Shown in pieces: positions 1 through 5,803 of a stretch of 7,569 bases of DNA. Position 1 is the stretch's first letter, and the number at the start of each line of letters is the position of its first letter. Source of the stretch: Oscillospiraceae bacterium (GTDB lineage Bacteria > Bacillota > Clostridia > Oscillospirales > Ruminococcaceae). Under the pieces are notes generated by a model. The model made no database searches, was not told where the DNA came from, and worked only from the letters and a program-made list of their open reading frames with translations. Location: assembly GCA_029005335.1 (NCBI GenBank), contig JAQXFT010000211.1:1-7569 (forward strand), written 5' to 3'. The position numbers were made by a program, and so were the translations under genes.

Positions 1-2090
1 TTTGCAATTCCGAGCAGAGGAGATATAAACGAAATAAGAACCGCTGCAACGTTTATTGTAAGCTGGACTACTATGAATTTTCTTATGCTGTTGAATATTG
101 TACGACCGTAGAGGATAGCTTTTTCGATAGACTTGAAATTATCGTCCATAATAACGATTTCGCTTGCTTCCTTGGCAACTTCAGTACCTCCGCCCATAGC
201 AAATCCGACATCGGCACGCTTGAGGGCAGGGGAATCGTTTACGCCGTCACCTGTCATACCTACAACGAGATTGAGTTCCTGTGCAACACGTACGAAACGG
301 CTCTTGTCACTCGGCAATGCACGGGCAACTACACGGATATTCGGGAGTTTAGCTTTAAGTTCATCATCGCTGAGCTTAGCAAGTTCATCAGATGTAAGAA
401 CGATATCGCTTTCATTTTTGAGGAGTCCGGCTTCTTTAGCGATAGCCATAGCAGTATCTTTTCTGTCACCGGTAATCATAACAACCTGTACACCGGCTTT
501 GTGAACCTGTGCAATAGCGTCAATTGATTCGGGTCTTACTTCGTCACGGATACCAATAATTCCGACAAGAGTCCAGTCACCGTCAGGGAGAGCGTCGTCA
601 GTAATTTTTCCGTCACATTCGGCAAGAGCGAGAACTCTTATAGCACGGCTTGCAAGTTCATCGATTTTAGCGGATACCTTTGAACCCTCTGATTTAAAAG
701 GAATTTTCTTTCCGTTCTGGTCGTAGCAGAATTTACATCTGCTGATGATTTTTTCAGGAGCTCCCTTTATAAGCGAAAGGTTATAGTCACCGCTTACTGT
801 CGATGCGGAATATTTGTTACTGCTGTTGAAAGGTATGCTGTCTGTAACAGTTACATTTGCATTGACTGATTTTCCTTTAAGGAATCCAAGCAAAGCACGT
901 TCGGTTGCGTTACCGCCGACAACCTTGTCACCGCTGAGAACGGCACTTGTATTGTGTCTTACACTCATATAGAGGAGATTTCCGAGTTCGCCCCTGACAT
1001 CATCAAAGGTTTTGAAATCATTTCCCTGACCGTCAACGAATGTAACAGCTTCGAGCTGACCTTTTGTTATAGTACCTGTTTTATCGCTGAAAAGTATGTT
1101 AAGGCTTCCGGCAGTTTCGATACCGGATATTTTTCTTACGAGGACGTTTTCTTTAAGCATTTTGCCCATATTCTGAGCGGATACGATTGCAATCATAAGA
1201 GGGAGACCCTCCGGAACAGCCATAACTATGATAATTACGGCAAGCATGACGGCTTCAACGAGGTCATTTACAGGATTCATCCATGTTGAGAAATATTCAG
1301 CTACAGGCGTACCATTTAAAAAGATTCTCTGAATCATAAATGCTACTGCAATAGCTGCACCTCCGATATATCCGAACATACTTATCTGATTTGCAAGCTT
1401 TCCGAGCTTTAATTTAAGAGGGGTTTCACGGTCTTCATCAATCTGCAATTCCTTTGCAATCTGACCGTATACTGATTTGTCTCCTACGGTTGTAACACGC
1501 ATTACAGCGTTTCCGGAACAGACTACAGAGCCTCTGAACACCTTGAATTTATTCAGAAAATCCATAGCTTCTTCTGTATCCTGCCAGCCCTCAGGAATCG
1601 GAATCTTTTCAGCTTCCTTGGATTCGCCGTTAAGTACAGACTGGTCGGTCTGAATGTGACCGTCAATTATAACACCATCTGCCGGAATTTTATCTCCGGA
1701 CTGTAAAAGAACGCAGTCGCCTACAACGATATCATCAATTGGTATTTCGATAATTTCGCCGTTTCTGTAGACCTTGCATTTAATCTGTGAGGCTTCTTCC
1801 TGAAGTTTCTGGAATGCATTTTCGTTTCTGTATTCTGAGAAAGTAGAAACGAGTGTTGCAAGCAGAACTGCAAGAGCGATTCCTACAGATTCATACCATT
1901 CCGTCTGACCGAGAAAAGCAAAGATTACGTTTATAATCAGAGCGACGCAGAGAATTTTAATCATAGGGTCGCCGAAATTGTCTTTAAGCTTTGACCAGAA
2001 GCTTTCGGACTGCTGTTCCGTCATGCGGTTGTCTCCGTATTTCTCTTTGGAAGCACGGACTTGTTCGTCATTAAGACCTTGAATTTTCAT
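1..2090 (-). CDS. PMCA-type Ca2+-transporting P-type ATPase (3' end beyond window)
   Basis: An open frame of 696 codons runs off the left edge without a stop. It encodes a P2-type ATPase that probably exports Ca2+ from the cytoplasm using ATP. Motifs seen, in order: two membrane segments (about 43-60 and 67-84); actuator loop LNGES at 153-157; TM4 PEGLP at 293-297, with E294 a likely Ca2+ ligand; phosphorylation motif DKTGT with catalytic D336; nucleotide-site KGAPE at 442-446; hinge TGDGVND at 613-619; and the start of TM5 with QLTIN (N680), as in plasma-membrane Ca2+ ATPases. Bacterial relatives are usually just under 900 residues, so roughly the last 180-200, including TM6 and its Ca2+ ligands, are missing. 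The start ATG at 2090 has AAGGAA six bases upstream. It follows the kinase stop by 22 nt and is probably the last or a late gene of the operon. Family assignment is firm. Ca2+ specificity is inferred from TM4/TM5 and overall resemblance. Confidence 0.95.
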   Translation of the reverse strand, partial: MKIQGLNDEQVRASKEKYGDNRMTEQQSESFWSKLKDNFGDPMIKILCVALIINVIFAFLGQTEWYESVGIALAVLLATLVSTFSEYRNENAFQKLQEEASQIKCKVYRNGEIIEIPIDDIVVGDCVLLQSGDKIPADGVIIDGHIQTDQSVLNGESKEAEKIPIPEGWQDTEEAMDFLNKFKVFRGSVVCSGNAVMRVTTVGDKSVYGQIAKELQIDEDRETPLKLKLGKLANQISMFGYIGGAAIAVAFMIQRIFLNGTPVAEYFSTWMNPVNDLVEAVMLAVIIIVMAVPEGLPLMIAIVSAQNMGKMLKENVLVRKISGIETAGSLNILFSDKTGTITKGQLEAVTFVDGQGNDFKTFDDVRGELGNLLYMSVRHNTSAVLSGDKVVGGNATERALLGFLKGKSVNANVTVTDSIPFNSSNKYSASTVSGDYNLSLIKGAPEKIISRCKFCYDQNGKKIPFKSEGSKVSAKIDELASRAIRVLALAECDGKITDDALPDGDWTLVGIIGIRDEVRPESIDAIAQVHKAGVQVVMITGDRKDTAMAIAKEAGLLKNESDIVLTSDELAKLSDDELKAKLPNIRVVARALPSDKSRFVRVAQELNLVVGMTGDGVNDSPALKRADVGFAMGGGTEVAKEASEIVIMDDNFKSIEKAILYGRTIFNSIRKFIVVQLTINVAAVLISFISPLLGIA

Positions 2091-2112
2091 GTTAAGTTCC
2101 TTTCAGTAAAAA

Positions 2113-3588
2113 TTATTTCCCGATTGTAACTGAAATCAGCAGGGCATTTTCATCTTGTGAGGCTTTGAAAACCGAGCCGTTGCAGAGCTTTATTTCATGC
2201 CCCTCAGGAACAACAGAGCCATCGGGTGCGGTCAGACCCCTCAGACCCCTGTTTATAAGAAAATACTGCTGACTGCGTTTATATATATCAGCCACCGGAG
2301 TGCATTCAGCCTTTTCATCGGGAAAAGCATTTGAGAAAAGATGCCATCTGAACAACCGCATATTATCGTGTATATCGACAATTCCGCAGTCAGTCCACTG
2401 ACCGTTCCTTCCTTTAAGTCTGCTTTTCAGGTGAAATCTGACTATATCATCTTTACGCACCTGATGTCTGCAAAAGGGACATACCGGATTCCGGGTATCA
2501 TGAAGAATGAACCATTCTGCAAGGCAATCCGGATTTTCGCATTTATGCAGAAGATTCCAGCTTTTTACAATTCCCCTTTCCCATTCCATAGCAGAAGGTC
2601 TTTCTTCGGGATTGTGCAGACCGTTTACAAAAGCCTGAATAAAAAGCTTTTCGAGGGGTTCACCCAAATCATTTATTACAACTCCAAGCTCATCGGGGCG
2701 ATTGCTTGTATCATAGGGATTTTCAATAAAAGTAGCCTTTGAACCCATTGCAAGAAAATCGTCCTCCTCAGCCGATGCTTTGGAATATATTTTAGGCCCT
2801 ATAAGAGGGTGTCTGAGAAGCAGATATTCATAAATCAGCACCGCAAGGGCATGCAAATCGGTACGGGCGGAGGGGAGTTTTCTTCTGCTGTCACTTGGAG
2901 AGAGCATTGAAGTAGCCAGAACCTCCGGAGCAATATATCCTCTTGTACCGGCAACCTCCGGTGGAAATATTCCCGGAACTACGAGGGAATCTATATCAAT
3001 AACAACACATTCCCCTGACTTCGGGTCGATAAGGACGTTATTACAGGACAAATCAGAGTGAGCAAGTCCTGCCTGATGAAGCCTTCTTATAGAGCGTGCA
3101 AGAAGCAGGGACATTTTCAGCATAGAGCGAAAATTACCGCATTCTTCGTCCCTCAGATATTTTCTGTTTCTGGAGGTAAACCAGCTGCTTCGCTTGTCCT
3201 TGCCCTTAAGATTTATAAATTCCGATGAATTTTCGTTAAAAAAAAAGTTAGGGGGATATGTCGGACATACTATTCCAAATTCCGGATATTTTACGACGGC
3301 TACAGGCCAGCAGAATCTTTTTGAAAAATATTCGGCAGATTTTTCAGTATTTCCTTTAGCACCGCCATTCTCCTCCGAAAGTGTAGGATTATATTTTCCG
3401 ATTATATATTCTATACGTCTGTGCAGATTAGGGTCAAGAGCATTTTCAGAGTTATTAAAGAACTGTACGGCAAATTTTTTATCCGGAGTAAAATAAGTAT
3501 GCTTCATACTGCCGGCAGGAGGATTCTCGGTTATCACGTATGAAAGCTTTTTACCGTTTGAAAGAATGGCTTCTGCAATATGGCTCAT
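2113..3588 (-). CDS. TerY-P triad serine/threonine protein kinase with C-terminal zinc ribbon
   Basis: A 491-residue cytoplasmic protein with no membrane segment. The kinase core is recognisable: catalytic loop HSDLSCNN (D179, N184), metal-binding DID at 198-200 in place of DFG, GTRGYIAPE (A220-E222) closing the activation segment, and conserved helix-F D244. The N-lobe is atypical: there is no clear glycine loop, and Q42 in the FAVQFF strand sits where the VAIK lysine is expected. From memory, kinases of TerY-type triads share this N-lobe, including the following block with PTYPPNFFF (109-117). After the kinase comes a zinc ribbon, C350-x4-C355 and C370-x2-C373, then about 118 residues rich in predicted beta strands that I do not recognise. 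The start is set by a GGAGG seven bases upstream and by the 4-nt ATGA overlap with the phosphatase gene, which implies translational coupling and matched dosage. It probably phosphorylates a partner opposed by the adjacent PP2C. Substrates are unknown. Confidence 0.9.
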   Translation of the reverse strand: MSHIAEAILSNGKKLSYVITENPPAGSMKHTYFTPDKKFAVQFFNNSENALDPNLHRRIEYIIGKYNPTLSEENGGAKGNTEKSAEYFSKRFCWPVAVVKYPEFGIVCPTYPPNFFFNENSSEFINLKGKDKRSSWFTSRNRKYLRDEECGNFRSMLKMSLLLARSIRRLHQAGLAHSDLSCNNVLIDPKSGECVVIDIDSLVVPGIFPPEVAGTRGYIAPEVLATSMLSPSDSRRKLPSARTDLHALAVLIYEYLLLRHPLIGPKIYSKASAEEDDFLAMGSKATFIENPYDTSNRPDELGVVINDLGEPLEKLFIQAFVNGLHNPEERPSAMEWERGIVKSWNLLHKCENPDCLAEWFILHDTRNPVCPFCRHQVRKDDIVRFHLKSRLKGRNGQWTDCGIVDIHDNMRLFRWHLFSNAFPDEKAECTPVADIYKRSQQYFLINRGLRGLTAPDGSVVPEGHEIKLCNGSVFKASQDENALLISVTIGK

Positions 3589-4886
3589 GATTTTTCCTCC
3601 GGAAATCTGACAATAACAAGGGTACGGTCATCAAAAGAACCTCTTTCAGAATAATTGTCAAGCCACATTTCAAGCATTTCCTCCGGAGCTTCATTGCTCT
3701 GAGTTCTCACAGAGGAAAGTATATTTTTATTTTCACAGATTTCATCAAGGGACATATCCAGCAGAGAGCATATTCTGTCCGTATAATGCAGGGGAATATT
3801 TTTTGACTTGTCATTTATGCACGCATATCCGACAGGCTCGGGGATATTATCGGGAACGCTGTCATTTCCGGATTTTTTAAAGAAATCCGGAATAATTCCG
3901 TTAAGAATCAGGTCACAGCAAAGACGCAGAAGCTGAGTATTATTTGGAAAATAGTCATCAGCTACGCCGTCAGTCATAACGAGAAGCAGACCTGCCGGAG
4001 ATTTTGAAATTCTTGTACGGCTCTGAAGATTGTCTTTATTTTTCATCTGCGGAGATGTAAGAAAATCCGTTTCGCCTGAAAAATCACCGCTGTCGGGTTC
4101 ACCCATAAGCTTTACGGAATTATCTTTATTTATAACAGCAGATATTCCGTCGCCAATCTGACAGCTTATTATAATATACTCACCGGAATCATCTCCGGCA
4201 GGTATTACGAGAGATGTGAGAAGTGTTGAGGCAAAATCATTAAGCTTCAGCTGACGTCCGAGAAAACCGGAATATTCTTTTATCTGTGAGCGTGACTGAA
4301 AGGCAGTTTCAACCGACTCCGAAGCATTTATAACTGATTCCTGAACGATTCCGGCAAATATTCTGCAAGTCTCCAGAAAATCGGGGTTATCAGGAGGAAG
4401 CGAAAGCTTCTCATATATTCCGTTATTTTCCATGAAAAGCTTTTCAAGAAGCTTTTTCATAGAAGATACGGCAGTCATACAGGATATCTTTGCTCCGATT
4501 CTTGAGAATTTTTTTGAGCCTGCACCATCTGCAACGGCAATACATACTATTTTGCCATAATTTGAAACTTCAAACCAGTCATCGCAGTTAGTACCTTCGT
4601 GCTTATGTTTTTTTCCTCTTACTCTTGAGGCAATAATACTGCACTCAGGAAGACTGAGTCTGAGGGATTTATATTCCGGAAAGGGTTCGGGTTCATTTTC
4701 CGGAACGGGAATATATTTCCACATACCGGCAGTATGATTCAGAAAATCATCTCTCAGAAGAACATTGTATTTTTTTATAAAATTCCCGACAACGTCTCTG
4801 ATTTCGTCAGCAGATGCCGAATCATCAAGCGTATTGTATTTTTCAACAAAATCTCCGGCAATATTTCTGAGAATATTTTCATTCAT
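3585..4886 (-). CDS. PP2C-family serine/threonine phosphatase of the TerY-P triad
   Basis: A 433-residue soluble protein. PP2C metal-site motifs are present in the proper order: NCDDW (D102/D103), equivalent to the usual NED motif; ADGAG with D120; CQIGDG around D246; MTDGVADD with D306; and FDDRT with D419/D420 near the C-terminus. An active Mn/Mg-dependent phosphatase is therefore expected. Two departures stand out. The first 75 or so residues precede the catalytic domain and contain a duplicated 13-residue unit (8-20 and 31-43). About 110 residues separate D306 from D420, far more than in a minimal PP2C, and the stretch looks partly helical. The gene lies 14 nt after the VWA gene, with GAGG eight bases before its ATG, and its stop overlaps the kinase start. 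It presumably reverses phosphorylation by that kinase or sets the phosphorylation state of the VWA protein or the calcium pump; the target is inference. Confidence 0.92.
   Translation of the reverse strand: MNENILRNIAGDFVEKYNTLDDSASADEIRDVVGNFIKKYNVLLRDDFLNHTAGMWKYIPVPENEPEPFPEYKSLRLSLPECSIIASRVRGKKHKHEGTNCDDWFEVSNYGKIVCIAVADGAGSKKFSRIGAKISCMTAVSSMKKLLEKLFMENNGIYEKLSLPPDNPDFLETCRIFAGIVQESVINASESVETAFQSRSQIKEYSGFLGRQLKLNDFASTLLTSLVIPAGDDSGEYIIISCQIGDGISAVINKDNSVKLMGEPDSGDFSGETDFLTSPQMKNKDNLQSRTRISKSPAGLLLVMTDGVADDYFPNNTQLLRLCCDLILNGIIPDFFKKSGNDSVPDNIPEPVGYACINDKSKNIPLHYTDRICSLLDMSLDEICENKNILSSVRTQSNEAPEEMLEMWLDNYSERGSFDDRTLVIVRFPEEKS
3596..3600 (-). promoter_or_regulatory. Ribosome binding site of the kinase gene, inside the phosphatase gene
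   Basis: GGAGG on the minus strand is seven bases upstream of the kinase ATG and lies within the last codons of the phosphatase gene. Together with the ATGA stop/start overlap it fixes the kinase start and indicates coupled translation of kinase and phosphatase. Confidence 0.8.
4758..4865 (-). repeat. Tandem duplication in the phosphatase N-terminal region
   Basis: Two units 69 bp (23 codons) apart encode NIAGDFVEKYNTL (residues 8-20) and DVVGNFIKKYNVL (31-43). Six of 13 residues are identical and most others are conservative (I/V, D/N, V/I). The DNA also retains similarity, for example ATTGTATTTTT in both copies, so this looks like a true duplication. It lies outside the PP2C catalytic core and may form a pair of short amphipathic helices for docking. 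Confidence 0.65.
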
Positions 4887-4900
4887 GATTCAGACCTCGG

Positions 4901-5548
4901 TCAGGGAACTATAACGAAGCCCTGAGGAGGTGGCGGAAGCATAAGTTCACCGCCCGGCTTCTGGTCGAGCTTCTGTGATGACACTTTTACGGAGCTTGAA
5001 ACCCATGCAAAGAAGCTTGCAAGGTCTCCGGCAGAAAGCGTATTCATCATAAGAACATTATCGGTAATCTGTTTCAGATATTCAGTTTTAGCATTTGAAC
5101 CTGCTGCACAGGCGATTATATTAGCAGTTTTTACGGATTTTATTTTCTGCACAGCGATTCTGAATTCCTCTGTATCAGTCGGAGAACCGTCGGTGAGAAT
5201 GAAAACAAGAGGTTTCCAGTCACCCTTCTGAGTATCAGTAGATTTACGTACTTCAGAATTTATACAGTCCATGAGGACGTTTAAAGCACCTCCGAGTGCA
5301 GTAGCACCGCTGGCTTTAAGCTGTGGTTCTTTAAAAAGCATAAGTTCAGTAAGCGGAGCAGTCTGACGTGCAGAGCTGTCGAAAGTTATAACGGATATAT
5401 ATGCGGTTTCGAGAGCCTGAGGGTCGCTTTTAAGCTCTGAAAGAAGTGCTTTTATACCCTGACGGACAGCCTCAATAGGTTCACCGGTCATAGAGCCTGA
5501 GCAATCCAGAAGCAGATATACCGGAAGTCTTCTTGAAAATTCTGACAT
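4901..5548 (-). CDS. TerY-like von Willebrand factor A domain protein
   Basis: A 215-residue protein made almost entirely of one VWA domain. The metal-ion-dependent adhesion site is complete: DCSGS at 15-19 (D15, S17, S19), T83 in GATALGG, and D120 in LTDGSP. There is no signal peptide or membrane segment, so it should act in the cytoplasm. It ends in a proline-rich tail with PPPP at 205-208 and GFVIVP at 210-215. Length and motifs match the TerY group, in which the VWA domain is thought to be a metal-dependent protein-binding scaffold. As first gene of the operon, 14 nt before the phosphatase and followed by the kinase, it completes the TerY-P triad. The ATG at 5548 has AAGGGAA eight bases upstream. 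I am confident of the VWA domain and the triad membership. I leave the symbol empty because orthology to plasmid-borne terY is not proven. Confidence 0.92.
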   Translation of the reverse strand: MSEFSRRLPVYLLLDCSGSMTGEPIEAVRQGIKALLSELKSDPQALETAYISVITFDSSARQTAPLTELMLFKEPQLKASGATALGGALNVLMDCINSEVRKSTDTQKGDWKPLVFILTDGSPTDTEEFRIAVQKIKSVKTANIIACAAGSNAKTEYLKQITDNVLMMNTLSAGDLASFFAWVSSSVKVSSQKLDQKPGGELMLPPPPQGFVIVP

Positions 5549-5556
5549 ATTTATAA

Positions 5557-5563
5557 TTCCCTT
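5557..5563 (-). promoter_or_regulatory. Ribosome binding site of the VWA gene
   Basis: AAGGGAA on the minus strand lies eight bases upstream of the ATG at 5548 and supports that start. It is a fair rather than ideal match to the anti-Shine-Dalgarno sequence. Confidence 0.6.
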
Positions 5564-5597
5564 CTGACAGCATAAATATTATATTTGGATAAATTGC

Positions 5598-5610
5598 ACA
5601 GACAATCTGT
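5598..5610. promoter_or_regulatory. Short inverted repeat in the operon leader
   Basis: ACAGA-CAA-TCTGT is a perfect 5-bp inverted repeat with a 3-nt centre, about 30-40 nt downstream of the predicted operon start site. It could be a protein-binding half-site pair or a small hairpin in the leader RNA. The arms are too short, and there is no following T run, for a convincing terminator. No function is assigned. Confidence 0.3.
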
Positions 5611-5645
5611 CCTGCGAAGTATCATATATGCTGATGTCTTTGGTA

Positions 5646-5674
5646 ATTATATCATACAATTCAAAAAAAGTCAA
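5646..5674 (-). promoter_or_regulatory. Sigma70-type promoter of the TerY-P/ATPase operon
   Basis: On the minus strand, TTGACT (5674-5669) and TATAAT (5651-5646) are separated by exactly 17 bp, one mismatch from the full consensus. The spacer begins with a run of T. Transcription should start near 5639, giving a leader of about 90 nt before the VWA ATG. This is by far the best promoter in the intergenic region and is correctly placed and oriented for the four-gene operon. Confidence 0.8.
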
Positions 5675-5742
5675 GTGATTTCACATGAATTTTGTATGAA
5701 AAACACAAAATCAGATATTAAGAAAAAGTTAAGAAATACATC

Positions 5743-5769
5743 ATATCAGTAATAAGAAACATCTGATAT
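5743..5769. promoter_or_regulatory. Inverted repeat upstream of the YfhO-like gene
   Basis: ATATCAG (5743-5749) and CTGATAT (5763-5769) are perfect 7-bp inverted arms separated by 13 nt. The right arm overlaps the candidate -10 element of the rightward gene, a position suited to an operator. In AT-rich intergenic DNA such arms can arise by chance, so this is only a candidate site. Confidence 0.3.
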
Positions 5770-5775
5770 TATAAT
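5764..5775 (+). promoter_or_regulatory. Candidate -10 region for the YfhO-like gene
   Basis: TGATATTAT forms an extended -10 (TG-n-TATTAT, 5764-5772), and an overlapping TATAAT occurs at 5770-5775. Neither has a recognisable -35 at the right distance (CAGTAA or TATCAG). The start site would be near 5779-5782, leaving a leader of about 22-25 nt that keeps the ribosome binding site. Confidence 0.4.
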
Positions 5776-5784
5776 CTTGACATA

Positions 5785-5798
5785 AGAGGAGCTGAGGA
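5785..5798 (+). promoter_or_regulatory. Ribosome binding site of the YfhO-like gene
   Basis: AGAGGAG (5785-5791) and GAGGA (5794-5798) lie 12 and 5 bases before the ATG at 5804. Either or both can serve. They support that start over the next in-frame ATG at 5831, which has no comparable site. Confidence 0.6.
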
Positions 5799-5803
5799 TT
5801 AAA

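Noticed and set aside
133..504. Plus-strand open frame of 123 codons
   Set aside because: It lies wholly antisense to the ATPase hinge/P-domain coding sequence, is Ser/Ala-rich low-complexity, and has no ribosome binding site; a shadow of the real frame.
954..1289. Plus-strand open frame of 111 codons
   Set aside because: Antisense to the DKTGT and TM4 region of the ATPase; no family resemblance and no Shine-Dalgarno sequence.
2341..2742. Plus-strand open frame of 133 codons
   Set aside because: Antisense to the kinase zinc-ribbon region, where the minus-strand frame carries conserved motifs.
3194..3496. Plus-strand open frame of 100 codons
   Set aside because: Antisense to the kinase N-lobe; no independent coding evidence.
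4734..4925. Plus-strand open frame of 63 codons
   Set aside because: Antisense to the phosphatase N-terminus; explained by the AT-rich duplicated segment.
5598..5610. Intrinsic terminator
   Set aside because: The inverted repeat has only 5-bp arms with a 3-nt loop, and no T run follows on either strand.
5549..5803. CRISPR array, tRNA or riboswitch in the intergenic region
   Set aside because: No regularly spaced repeats, no cloverleaf with a T-loop, and no recognised aptamer core; only promoters and short inverted repeats are seen.
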